A stretch of 64,000 nucleotides of DNA. Origin: Sarcocystis neurona (taxonomy: Eukaryota > Apicomplexa > Conoidasida > Eucoccidiorida > Sarcocystidae). The notes beneath the pieces are model-generated. The model saw only the letters and a program-made list of their open reading frames with translations. It was not told where the DNA came from and searched no databases. Position numbers and translations under genes: made by a program. How positions within the stretch are numbered: the stretch's first letter is position 1; every line of letters begins with the position of its first letter. Below are positions 43,101 to 56,000 of this stretch, in pieces. The DNA lies in assembly GCA_000727475.1 (NCBI GenBank), contig KL647291.1, positions 5,503,730 to 5,567,729 of the forward strand, in the 5' to 3' direction.

Positions 43101-45295
43101 TGCTGCTGCTTCTCACGCTCCTGCTGCCCCTGTCGGGACTGCTGCTGCTGTTGCTGCACGTTCACTGCTGTTGATGTTGGACCGCAGCCTGCAGCGTCTT
43201 TTCCACGAGAATCCGCGGCATCAGCACAAGTTCCGGCAGCAGCAGCAGCAGCATTACGACGCACAGCAGCAGAACGAGTCGACGAAGCAGCAGCAGCTTT
43301 TCCTGTCGTCGCGCGAGAACCAAACTTCTCGTCTGCTGCCGCATTTCCACAGTACGCGTCCTGAAACCCCATAGGAGAGTCACCTTGTGAAGTGGCTGTC
43401 GCGTGCTGCTGCTGCCGCCCCTCCTGTTGGTGTCGCTGTTGCAGTGGACACGCGGCTGCCGACGGGGCAGCAGCTGCGCCTTCTTCTTCCTCCCCCCGCA
43501 CGACTACAGAGTTCAGCGCGGCAGCAGCAGCTGCAGCAGCACGTCTGACCCAGCGGAACGGCATGCCGAAACGGCGGCCGGCAGTGGCATTCCTGCAGTT
43601 TCTTCTCCCTGCAACGCTGCGTCGGCTGCTGCTGCTCCGTCCGCTGCTGCTACTGCTCGTCTTCCCCGTTCCTCCACTGCTGTTGCTGTTGCACCGTCTG
43701 CGTCTCCTGCTGCTGCTGCAGCTCCGCACGTTCGGAAGGGCGTCGCCTGCAGCCAACGACAGAGCCGGGGCCTGCGCACTGCTGCAGCTGCCCTCCTCGT
43801 CTTCCCGCGGATGACATTGCTGCTGCTGCAGCAGAGCTGCATCGCTTCTATTTTTCCTTCGGCGACTTCCTGACCACGCAGCGACATTGTCGCACACGTC
43901 GTCAAGTCCCCCGCTCCTCGCCTTTTGCTGCTCCCCCCTCCCCCCGCGTTGCCCTCGCTGCGGCATCGGGTCTCCTGCTGCTGCACTTGTTGCCGCTCTC
44001 TGTAGCAGTTCTTCACTCTCTTCCTCTCCCTCTGCCGCCCCTGTCGCGTCTCCACTCTTCCCCTGCGTCGGCGACAGCAGCTCTCTACTGCGGCAGCAGC
44101 AGCAACCCCCTGCCGCCGCCGCCGCTGTCCAGCAGCGGTCTGCACCTGCTGCCGCCCCGCAGCAGCAACAATCCAGCAATTCGAACACGCTTCCTCTCGA
44201 CTTGCCGACAGCAGCAGACTCGGCCCTCCCATGCTTGTCACCTTCACCTGCTACTGCAGCCGCTGCTGGGGACTGTTCAACCTTCTCCGGGGTCACCGTC
44301 CCTCCCTGTCGTCTTCTCGAAAAACATCTTGCACCACCCGCACCAACTTTTTCATTTGTCTGCCGCACTTCCGCCGTCGCTACTACATTCACATCTTGTG
44401 GTGCTGCGACAGCAGGGAAAGCAGAACTAGTAACAGCACCTGCCTCAACACGCACAGGCAGACACGCTCCACTGCATGCGCTGTTGCCCCCGTCGGTGTG
44501 GCTGCTGCAAGCTTCATCGTCCCCGCCCCGTAGTCGTGGGATTTGCTGCTGCTGCTGCTCCTGCTGTTGTTCGTTTTGCTCGTCCTCTTGCAGCCTGTCG
44601 CCCTGTTGCGGGCCGTCGCCTCTTTGTTGCAGGCCGTGTGTCACCGTCTGCCGCCTTTCCTCTTGTTCTCCCCTCTCGACCTTCACACACTGCAGCGGTT
44701 TCTGCAGCACGTGCTGCTGCTGCTGCTCCTGCTTGGCCGTGGACTGTCGGCGGCGCTGCAGCAGCAACTGCTGCGCCGACGGCGGGCGGCGGTGTCTCTG
44801 TCTCCACAGGTCACGGAATTCATGCGGATGAAGAACATGACAGCCCGGACCTCCGTCGAAGAAGACCGTCCCGCTACTGCTGCTGCTGCTGAGAGAAATA
44901 AGGTTGTCGTGGAAGTCCAGGACGCCGTGCTGCTGGTATTTGTACGTCAGATTGACGCGAGGCAGCTCTTCAAAAACAACAGAGAGCAGCAGCTGCAGCG
45001 CAGGAGAGAGCTGGGGAGAGAGGTGCAGACGCTGCAGCAGCAGGACGTCCTGGGCACTCACCGCCGCCGAGAGAGGCGCGCCTCCTCCGGCGCCGTTCGA
45101 CAACAGCAGCTGCAGCAAACTCTTGAGGCCCAGCAGTACGTGCTGCGGACGCGACTGCAGCAGTCGCGGCAGCAAACCCGACCGACACACTCCCCCGCCT
45201 GGTCCTCCCCCTCCTGCTGCCCCCGCTGAGGCGTACGGAGGAGAAGAAGCTTCCAGAAGTTCGAGACGCAACGCCTGCGCTGCGGCCTCCGCCAT
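40151..45295 (-). CDS. EDR1/CTR1-type regulatory domain, probable N-terminal part of the kinase gene
   Basis: Several exons carry blocks that follow the order of the EDR1 domain (transglutaminase-like module N-terminal to plant Raf-like MAPKKKs CTR1 and EDR1). Block 1 near 44.88-44.96 kb, VNLTYKYQQHGVLDFHDNLI, matches the family pattern RYWxxGxLxYxDKIxDGFY. Block 2 near 42.69-42.76 kb is EVIVVDVHSDAQLRKRI, matching EVVLVDRxxDxxLxEL. Block 3, exon starting at a CTACAG acceptor (42318), is IVELLRRMVLRSIRFAQG. Block 4 near 42.11-42.20 kb is GAARHMALLFKVLCDAARI with RCRVLRF, matching RHRALLFKVLxDxxGxPCRLV. Block 5, exon from about 41466, is EEFVYNVVLLYEND with QLIPVF. The first exon is placed from ATG 45295, though a TTTGCAG acceptor directly before it leaves room for an earlier exon. 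Long Gln/Ser/Ala inserts separate the blocks. The last frame runs to TAA at 40151, which may be intronic. Donors between blocks are not fixed. Domain assignment is by motif reading only. Confidence 0.6.
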
Positions 45296-45480
45296 GCACT
45301 GCAAACGCAGTCGTCCCCACAACAGCGCACTCCCAACACCCGCAAAGGTCGCCGTCGTCCAGTGTACGTACACCCCACAACACCACCCACGTACCACGCG
45401 CCGGGGTAGGCCTCTATACGTTGCGAACGAGATAAAGAAAACAGGACGTACCAGAAGACGAAGACTCTCTCACTCTCCTC
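45296..45480. other. Upstream flank of the EDR1-kinase gene
   Basis: The EDR1 frame stays open upstream to about 45397 without an ATG. A possible start region or first intron; no promoter element is recognisable. Confidence 0.35.
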
Positions 45481-45702
45481 ACACGTACGCACGCATGCAT
45501 ACATTCACACATATATACGTATACACATGCATACGTACATACATACATACACACGTATATACACACCTACAGCCAGACATGAATAGATACACACATCCAT
45601 ACGTACATACAAACACATGCATACATAGAGACACGTATATATGCGCAGATACATGCGCACACCCATCCATGCGTACGTCCACACATATATCTACGTAGAG
45701 GT

Positions 45703-45738
<36 letters not shown>

Positions 45739-45740
45739 CC
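45481..45740. repeat. ACATATAC microsatellites and (CA)n run
   Basis: ATACATACATACATACACACGTATAT-like runs followed by about 16 CA units at 45704-45736. Non-coding spacer. Confidence 0.85.
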
Positions 45741-46009
45741 ACACAGCGGGAGACAGCGAGAGCGGCACACAGAGACGGAGACGCGACGGAGACGAAGAAA
45801 AGGCGAACACCCCAAGTCGAGGACGGAAGAAAATATCACAAAAGACCCGGAGACATACACACACACATACTTGTAGAGTGCGCCCCACGTCCAAGACGCA
45901 GCGCACCCGTACACGTACGCGAGTGCACCCGTGATTATACACGCGGGGGCCACACACGCCTGTACACGAATCCCCTCTTCAATCTTCGCCCAGATACCTC
46001 TCTCTATGT

Positions 46010-46730
46010 ATGTAGGTGAGGAAGAAGTATGCGGCCAACAGCGAGGAAATCTGCCTTCGATTACTGACCCACACATACACACACGTCCTCCACGTCTTTG
46101 CGTCTGGTAGTGAAGGAAGCCACCTGCGTCTCTTGAGCCATGCACACCTATACATGGGCAGACTTCACGAAGAGAAAGTCGCGTCGAATGCCGAGGAAAT
46201 CCACGTGAAAGACCTCTCTCCGCGTGCATCTATATGTGGATGGTTCACGAGGAAATATGCGTATATAGAGCAACGGAGAAATCCACGCATATTAGCTCTC
46301 CACGGAGAGACATACGACGTGCTCGCACAGAGATCCACGCAGAACATCTGTTCACCGAGACACACACATGTATGGGCAGACAGCAGAGACAGAAAGAAAG
46401 AGAACGCTCACGTAGAAATTCATGTAGAGGACCTATCTACCGAGGCACATATATATATTATACACGTATAGGCCTACAGAGGGAGGGACCTTCTTCGTAG
46501 AAATTCACGAACAGAGTATCTCTTCACCGAGACACGGACGCATGTACATGTGTGTCGAGAGATAGAAAGTTCACGTAGAAATTCATGTGGGACATCGATT
46601 CACCGATTTCGTTCGCGGAAAAATATGCGTCTAACAGCAACGAAATGGACGTACAACACGTGTCTAGCCAAAGCTACTTACTACTGTTGTTCACGGAGAA
46701 ATCCACGTATCATGGGTGTGGACCCAAATA
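46010..46730. repeat. Degenerate TTCACGTAGAAATTCATG repeat block
   Basis: Diverged units share TTCACGxAGAAATxCAxG, then often GACCTxTCTxCCGAGACACA and ATGTATGGGCAGA. Copies are recognisable near 46.17, 46.24, 46.28, 46.33, 46.41, 46.50, 46.57, 46.61 and 46.69 kb. The frames seen here are repeat-derived. The block lies in the spacer between the LRR gene stop (47016) and the EDR1-kinase gene. Confidence 0.75.
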
Positions 46731-47015
46731 TATGTATATGTAAAGGATCTTCATGCCAGGGCAAATTCCTTGTTTACCCAGATTCGTCGGCGCAGATATA
46801 TCCGCATACATGGAGAGGGACGCGGGTGTAAACGACTTCTTTCTAGACACACAAGTACACATATGTGTACTACTACACGTCAGCAGGACTTCCGGCGGAG
46901 AGTGAGAACTGCTGCCGCCGCAGAGGGGAAAGCGTCACCCACGCATAGTTCTGCTGCCACTGTCACTGCGTCGTCTCCTTCCCGCTCCTCGACACCGCGT
47001 GGCCGTGTTTTTCGT

Positions 47016-50000
47016 CTACACACGCAGCTGCTCTCGTCGCCCCAAAAAGAAGTCGCCGCTCCTGATGCTGCTGTCATTGCTGCTGCGGACCCTGTCACTG
47101 CCGCTGCCGCTGTCACTGCCTCTGCTGCTGTCGCTGCTGCTGCTGTTGATGCTCTCGCTGTCGCTGTTGTCGCTGTTGCTGCTGTCGCTGTTGCTGCTAT
47201 CGCTGCTAAGGGTGTCGCTGCTGCTGGTGTCGCTGCTGCTGGTGTCGCTGCTGCTGCAAGAGCGCGAGCCCCGGGCCCTCCTTTTGACCACCTTTTTCCT
47301 CATCTGCTGCTGCTGCGCAGCTCGCAACTGCTCCCCCTACTCTACTGCTGCTGTTGCTGCGCTTACCTTCTTGATGTCGCTCCTGGTGTTCGAGTCGGCG
47401 GGGAGCGGGGGCCAGAGGAAGCGGCCACCTCCCGCTGCTGCCGCTGCCGCTGCGGCCTCAAGCGAGACGCGGTCTGCAGCACCAGAAACAGCAGCAGACG
47501 CAGCGTCTCCCTCTGCTGCTGCCTCCGACTTCCCCCTTGCGCGGGGTTGATAATACGATGCGTCCTCTTCCTTGACGCTGCGCGCAGCGACAACATCGGC
47601 TGCCGCCTCTGTCGCTGCACCTCGCTGCTTCTTCTCCCTTTTCTCCTCCTCCTCCTTCTTCTTCCCCTGCTTTGGCTGGTGCTGCTGCTCGTGCTGCTGA
47701 TCGTCCTGCTGATCGTCAGGGAGCGCCAGCGCCGCAGGCTCCTGCGTCGCGACACCGGCAGCTCCCGTCTTTCGCTTTTGTCGCTTCGCCTGCCCCACAC
47801 CCCACGCAGCAGCAACAGCAGCACACACAGAGCCACATGCCTGTCTCCTCCCCGGCGCGCGATAGTAGACGGACCACCACTGCCGAGCATCTCTCCTCGC
47901 TTCTTCAAAAGAGCCAAGAAATGCCTTCCAACTCCTAAGACCACGACAACAACTCCTCCTACACGGCTGCTCTGCAGGAAAAAGGGAGTTTCTTCGCGCA
48001 GAGCAAGCCGGTGACACCTGACGAACCGTCGAATGGTGCAGCACCACCCCACGACGCTACACGGCCTCTGCAGAAGCGACGCAAAGATGTCTCTCTCTTC
48101 TTCCCCTGAAGCACCCAGCTCACCGAAGACTGCTCACCACTCGTTAAAGAGGTGATCGTTTCATCTTCTCTACAAAGGAGAAGAAAACATGCAAATTCCA
48201 CAAGGCCGCCCTCTCCTGCGCGGTCACGACTATTTGCTGCTGCCCTCTTCTAACCTCTCCCACGCCAGTGTACCATTCAACCTGCTGCCGCAACGGCTCC
48301 ACCTCCGCCTCTGCTCCTGCAGCTGGTCAGCTGTTCCTCTTGCTGCTTCTCTCTCTGCTGCTGCTTCTCTCTCTGCTGCTGCTGTTGCTGCTTCTCCCTC
48401 TGCTGTTGCTGCTTCTCCCTCTGCTGCTGCTGTTGCTGCTTCTCCCTCTGCTGCTGCTGTCACCGCTTCTGTCTCTGCTGCTGCTGCTGTTGCCGCTTCT
48501 TTCTCTCCCGCTGCTCCTGCTGCCTCTCTGCTGCTGCCATCGCTGTCTCTCCGCTGCTGCTTCGCTGCTGGTGCCGCTGCTGCTTCTCTGCTGCTGTTAC
48601 TGCCCCTGCGGGTGTTGCTGGCGATGCCGCTCACCTGCTGCTGCTCTGTAGACTCGCATGCGCCCGCACCTGTCACAGCTGCTGTCTCTTCCTCTAGCGC
48701 CGCTCCTTGGCGCAGCACGTTCATGTGCGCTCGCTGCTACCCATCTCCTCCTGACCTGCTGCTGCGTCCCATCACAAACCTGCCGTTGCTGTAGCAGATC
48801 TCTGCAGCTGCTGCTGTCGCACTTCGCTGCCCCTCCTGTTGCAGTTCTTTGCTCCTGATGCTGTTCCTGCTATCTCCTTTCTCTGCTGCGGCTGCCGCGC
48901 TGCTGCTGCGGCCGTTGCACTTCTTTGCTACTGCTGCTGCTGCTGTCGCATTTCTCTGCGTGCTGCTGTTGCACTTCCCTGCTGCTGCTGTTTTTGCGTC
49001 GTAGTCGTGCTACTGTTGCTGCTTCACTTCTTGACGTACCTGTTTTTCTTGACCGACTGCTCTGTCTGCAGCTGCTGCAGCGCGCGCGGCGCCCTGCGCT
49101 GCCGCTGCGGCGGGAGGTTCCCCAGCTGCTGCTGCCGCGGCTTCTGCTGCTGCCGCGGCTTCCGCCAGCCGCGTGGCGCGCAGCAGGCGTCTGCGTTCCC
49201 TCCTTCTTCGCCGGCGTCTTTCCGCTGCGTCCTCCACTACGTCTGCTTGGGACGCATGTACAGAAGACGAAGCCGCGACAGGCTTCTGCGGCTGCTCGGC
49301 TGCAGCCAGAAGCCGGCTCTGCTGCTCTGCCTGTCGCTCGCTTTTTCTCCTACCCGCTACACCTGCTGCAGGAACAGACGTAATTTCAACGAACGCCACG
49401 CCACTTCCTTTCCTTCTCTTCACTGCAAAGCCTTCCCCGTTCTCTGTTGCTGGGACTGCTTGCGGTGCCGCGGCTGCTGTCACTCCTGCTGCTGTCGTAA
49501 CCGGGTCGGGCCCCGCGGCGATAGTATTACCAGGAGGCCCGTCAGCTGTCCTGCTGAGTGCCTTTTTCTCGCTGTCTGCTGCAAGGCATTCACCGATGCG
49601 CTGCACGGCAGCTCCTGCAGCAGCAGCAGCTACCTCTTCTTGAGAACCTTTGGCTGGTGCTTTTTCTTTGCCAGCCGCATCCTGGCCAGAAGCGTCTACT
49701 CCTGCCACTGCTGCTGCACTGTTTTGCTTCGTGAAAGCGCTGCCACCCCGGGCGTAGGAGCTGCTGCTCACACTTTCACTTGCTGCTGCGTCTTTCTGCT
49801 CCTGTCCCTCGCCTTCTCCTCTTCCTGCAACCGCTGCTCTGCTTCTCTCTCCATCAGCAAAAGCAGCAGATCTGCTTCGCGCAAGCGGCGTCCTGCAGGC
49901 CGAAGAAGTAAGACTCGCCGAACTTCCTCCTGCATCTGCTGCCCCTCCACGAGCCACTTCCACCTGCCGCTGCTGCTCCGGAAGCGAGCCATTGTCTGCT

Positions 50001-53000
50001 TCCTCCTCCCCTACAGCGGCTGCTGCTGCTGCGTCCCCTTCTCCTTCCTGCCGTCCTACTGCTGCTGCTGCTTCCTCCCCGGCTGCCTCGCCTTCGCCTC
50101 CTTTGCCTGCTCCCGGCGCAGGCAGCAGAATCCGCAGCGGGTCAACCGGGGGGCTATCAGACAGCAGCAGCACTTGCAAGCCGCTCGCCTCCTTCACCGC
50201 GTCAAAGGCACATTGCACAGCAGCAAAATCAGCAGCAGCACGCGCAGCAGGGGCAGCAGCAGCAGCGTCTCCCTCTCTCGTTTCAATCGCAGCGCCGCCA
50301 GCACTGCGAGACCGAATCTCTCGCCGTCCCCTGCGCAGCGCTGCTGTTGTTCCTGCTGCTCCTTTCTCTCCTCCTCTCTCTTCCCCTGCTGCTACCCCCC
50401 CCTCCGCCTCTTCTCCTCGCTGCTGTTCCTGCTGCTGCACACGTCTCATCCCCCCCCGGCTGTCCCGCTCAGAGGTCGCGCTGCTGCTGCGCACGCCGGT
50501 GCTGCTGCTGTTGCTGCATGCGTTGCCACGCACGTCCAGCAGCTGCAGCCGTCCTCCGTTCGTCAGCAGCGCACCCGCCAAGTGCTGCAGCGATGTCGCG
50601 GGGATGTCGCAGTTTCGTAGAAATAGGTAGCGCAGTCCGCACGGCGCATGAGGAAACTCTCCATCTCCTTCCTGCAAACAGAAAGAGACGGCACCCGCCC
50701 CACACCGACCTGTCTCACCCACACGCAGCTAGAAACAGACACTACTGTTCGAACGTGCACATCGTCACGCGCATCCACGAATTTCTCTGCTCGTACTCTG
50801 CGGAACAAATGCCAATATCTGCCACAGGCCCTCCTCCTACACAAGTGTACATACCTCCTGTCTTTGTGACCAACGCCTATCATATACACATATATAGTCG
50901 TGTGCCCATAAATCTCTACCATGTCAAAATATGTATATACTGGTGTGTGCCTATATATGTGTGTCATCTCATATATATGTATATATAGTGGGGTGACTAC
51001 GTATGCCTATGTATGCTTACCATACCATATATATATAATGGATGTAGATATAGACAACAGAGTGTCCATATATGTGTGTCACGCTATATATATATATATA
51101 TGTATACAAATATATAGAGAGAAGGGAGTGGGAGAGGGGAGTGCCTCTGTATGTCTACCGCGTCATATATATATGTATATATATGTATATATATGTATGT
51201 TTATCACGCCATACACATACACACGAAGAGAGAGGGGAAAGTGCGTACACATGGCTACTATGCCACATGTATATAGTTGAACGTTTATATATGCCTGCCA
51301 TGTCACATGTGTGTGTATTCATAGGAGGGTGAATATATATGTCTGCCATGTTACACGTATGTGTGTACATAGAAGAGTGCGTATATATGTCTGCCACGTC
51401 GTGCATACGTGTATACATTGGAGTGTGCCTATATATGTCTGCCATGGCATATATATATATATGTGTCTATATACGTCTACCATCTTATACATACAGATTG
51501 ATAGTAGTGTGCGCATACATGTTTATCATACCATATAGGTATACATACAGAGAAAGGGCGAGAGAGGAGTGTCTACATATCTCTACCATCTCATATACAT
51601 ATATACATATATATAGACAGAGATAGGTAGATAACAGAATGTGCACATACGTTTATCACGCTATATACATCCACATATATATATATAGAGAGAGAGAGAC
51701 ATGAGGGCAGTATCTATATATGTCTACCATGTCATATATATATATATAGAGATAGATAGATAGATAATAGAATGTCCATACACGTTTACCACGCTATACA
51801 TACATATATATATATATAGAGAGAGTGTCTATATATGGCTACATATATATGTATGTATATATAGAGAGAGATAGGGAGAAAGAAAGATGAGGGGAGAGTG
51901 TTCATTGTCTATACATGTCTATGTCATATATGTATGTACGTATACTGGAGTATTGATATATTCGTTTGATATTCACTGCTGCGCCCTGCATACAGCCGAA
52001 CGTATCGTCTTCTTGATCGCCAGGGCAGAAGAAGTCGCATTTACCTGCACCGCGTCAATAAGCGGCGCCAGGGGAATTTCTGCCTCCTCGTCCATTTCTT
52101 CTTCTTCCGTCTCGCTGCTGGTCGGGTCCTCCTCTGCAGTTTCCTCGGCGTCGCGCAGCAGGCGGAGCGCGGGACGGGGCGGACGAAAGGGAGACGCTCC
52201 TGCTGCACCACCGGCAGATGGCGAGAATTCTGCCCGCTGCATCGATGCGCCTGCTGATGCTCCCCCTCCTCCTCCTGCTGCTGTTCCTCCTGCTGCTGCT
52301 CCTCCTCCTCCTCCTGCGCCACCTCCTCCCTCTCCCGCTGGCTTTGCTTTTTCTGCCCTACCTTCTGCTGGGAGTGTCTCGCCTCTTATCTGCTGCTGGG
52401 CTTCGGCGGCGGATCTTCGACGGGGAGTCCCTGCCGCTCCTGCTGCTGCTCCTCCTCCTCCTCTTCTCGCTGCACGTCCAGCGGCTCTCCGTTTGCCTCT
52501 CTGCTGCTGTTTCTTCTTCGGTCGCTTCTTCACTGTTGCCAGGGGGTTGCTGCTGAGATCGAGACTCTCCAAGCAGCAGCCGGGGAACAGCAGCCCTGCT
52601 CCCAGCGTCTGCAAGATGCTGCCACCCAAGCCATTCCCGGACAGGTTCAACGAGAGCAGGCAGGGCCTTGCGGCAGCTGCAGCAGCTGCTGTTGCTGCCC
52701 TGCTGCTACTCCTGCTCCTGGCGGGTGTCTCCTCCCCGGCAGCAGCCCTGCTTGGCGTCGCCGCAGTAGCAGCAGCCTCGCGATGGCGCCGCCGTGGAGT
52801 GCTGCTGCAGCTGCTGCTCGTGCTGCTGCTGCTCGGACGCCTGCGTCGTCGCCGGACACTGCCGGCCTCGGCAGCGGCTCCTGCTGTTGCGCGTCGCATC
52901 TTGCTGCTGCTAATCCTTGCAGCAGTCGCAGCACTTGGTGACCCGCCGCTGCTGCTGCCGCTCCCTCTTCTTCCTTTGCGGCGTGCAGCGGTTTCTCCGT

Positions 53001-56000
53001 CGCTACCCCCAGAAGCAGCTGCAGGACGGTCGTCCGCCGACGGCAGCAGCAGCTGCAGCAGCTCCACTGCCAACGCGTCAGTCAGCAACCCCCGCAGCCC
53101 GCTGATGTTCACATGCACCAGCTGCCCAAACGCAGGCGCGCGGTGTGGCTGCAGCTGCCACTGGCCGCACAGCGCCGGCAGCAGCCAGCCCAGCAGAGAC
53201 GCAGAAGGCCCAACGCAGTCTCCACGGGCACGCCAGCAGTACGAAATGAAACGTGCGGAGGACGCACAGCTCGCAACAACACTGCACACCGTCTGCGACA
53301 AGTGCTGACCCTGCTGTTGCTGCTGCTCCTTCTCCTCCTCATCTTTCTCTTCAACTCGCGAGCATGTGTCCGCGCTGCTGCGTCGACGGCCCACACCCCC
53401 GCCTGCTGCTGCAGCTGCTGCTGGCAGCAAACTACTCAGATTCAAACTTTCAACAGGCAAGACTACAGTCCGGCAGCCACTCCCGCTCCTGCTCCTGCTG
53501 CCGCGTCGTGGCCGCTTCTCTTCGGCACGGGTTGCTGTGCCCCCCGCTGGCGCAGCTGCTGCTCCCGCATCTTCTCCGGCTCGATCTCCTCCTCCTCCTC
53601 CTGCAGCAGCAGCAGCTGCTCCTGCGGTTGCCGCATCAGTCTCAGCAGGGAAGGGGAGAAGCAGAGACGCGAGGGCAGCAATCGGAAGCTTGGCGTTCCA
53701 TCCCAGGCGCAACGAAGAAAGACACGGCAGCGGCCCCGCTGCTGCTGCTGCTGAACGTGCGAACGCCTCCCGCAGCAGCGGCACGGCCTCGCTATCTAGA
53801 CGGTTGTGCTGCAGACATACAGAGAGAAGTCCCAGCCACAGCGCAGCAGTTCAGTGGAGAAAGTAAAAGAAGGGCGATGTGAAAACACGATAAGAGGACC
53901 GTGACGCTCCCTCCCTCTGGACGCACAGAGAAAACGACGCGTCAGCCCTGCGCGTACTACTCCTGCATGCGCGCGGGCGCATCTTCTTCTTCTTTTCATC
54001 GCACGGCACGTATGTGGCCCGCAGCTAGTAGTAGGCCACCGTCTCTCGCCCGGGCGGCCAGTGACGCATCCCCCTCCAAGGTCTCCGCACGAGCAGCAGC
54101 TCTGCAGAGCCCCACGCCGGCACTGCGTCCGGAACAGGACAACCACCCCACTCCCCGAAACGCACCACAAACACACCGATATATAACGTTTCCACGCATA
54201 TGCGATCTCCACCCTTCATTTACAAATTCTTCCTGACCTCCTTTCCCTTCAAGAAGATACACACGTACGCTTCACAGACGCGTCTCCCTCTTCACGTAGA
54301 CGCACACACCCTCCCTACAAATCCCCTCTTCCTCCATACAACCGTGAGGGTCGCGCACACGGCGGTCTTTCCCCCCTCATACATATACATGCGCAAGTGT
54401 ACCCTTTACAAATTCTTCCTCTCTTCGTATATACAGACGGAAGCCGTCTCCACAGTCTTCCTCCTCTCTTCACACACGTATATAGGGACGTCTCTCACAG
54501 ACTTGCCCTTACCGTAGACACGCACCCACCATACACGTTCCCTCTCCGACAAGCACACATGCATGCACACATCTCAGAGATTCGTCCTCCCTTCCTTACA
54601 TACACATATATGCGCGTATATAGAGTTCACAGAACAGTTCTCTCGAAAGACGTACACACCTGTTGAAGGGCCGCCTCTATTCTACGCTCACACACACGTT
54701 CCACACACTCTCGCTCCCTTCACATATCTACGTAGGGACACCCTCCCCTTCCAGCAGGTCGATCTCTCTCTGCTGGGCACGGGCTGAGCAGCCGCCTCCA
54801 AGAAGTAGTAACGCGTCTACACAGAAGACTCCCGTCGCTGCGACGGCAACGCATTTCTTCTCTCTCATGTAAAAAGAGAGACACACACACTTTTTTCTCC
54901 TGCTGCGCTCCCTGCCGAATGCAGTCCTTCCCCTTCCCGGCGCTCTCTCCACCCTTCGTCGTAGATACACTGCTTCACGCGCCCGTCGATATAACGCTCC
55001 ACTGCTGTCACCACGGCAGTACGTATAGGTGTTCTCGCGGTCACATATGCACGTGTGGATGCATAGAAAGGAGAACATGGAATGCTCGTCGCTCTCTCGC
55101 GAGGTCATGGAAAGTTGTCTGTGCTACACACGTGTACTTGTACGTGTGCTACAAATATATGTGCATATACCTTTATACATACGTGTGTATAGACATGCAT
55201 ATATTCTCTCGAGGCCACACATATATCTACAGAGAGGGACGACCGTAGTGGATTCTCTTCCTTCCCTCGAACGTTCGTAGAAGTGTGTCTATGCTACATG
55301 TATGTATATACGTACATGTACGAAGATACACATATATAGAGATTCTCGACGCCACATATGTATCTATATCGAGAGACGGACAAACGACCTGAAAACTCTT
55401 CGCTGCGGCTGTGCTACATGCATATACACATGCACGTACATGTGTATATGCGACAAATATATGTACTACTACATACACATGTATATATGTGTATACGCAC
55501 ATACGTGTATATTTTCACGACCACATATATATGGGAGACGGACGAACGTGTTGAAAATTCTTCGCTGCGTCTGTGCTACACATATATATATATATATATG
55601 CACGTGTAAGAGCGCCACGTTCTCCAGACACTGCGCGTGTCTATGTAGCAGAGGTGGAAGACACGTAGACGAAAGGGGCACGAGGTTCTTCGAAGATTAA
55701 TTTTGCGGAAGACTACTTGTGACGTTTTTCTCATCGAAAAAGGGAGAAACACAAACCCACAGAAACATACGTCCTTTTCTTTCCGAAGCAGTTGATACAA
55801 CAGTGCCCCATGTACCAACAGCAGTACCAGCAATCTACACGCCGGGCGCTCCGCATGTCAATCAAATCTCCCTCCTTCGCCCGCTTTCTTTCTGTCTTCT
55901 TTCTGTTTTCCTCTCCCTTTGTCCCACTTGGGAAACCGGGGAACTGCCGCAGAGACGGCCGCAGCTACAGGAGCCTTTGCTACGGTGCTGCACGTGCTGC

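Noticed and set aside
48268..48651. Plus-strand poly-Leu protein
   Set aside because: Complement of LRR-gene exon 5. Nearly every residue derives from CTG.
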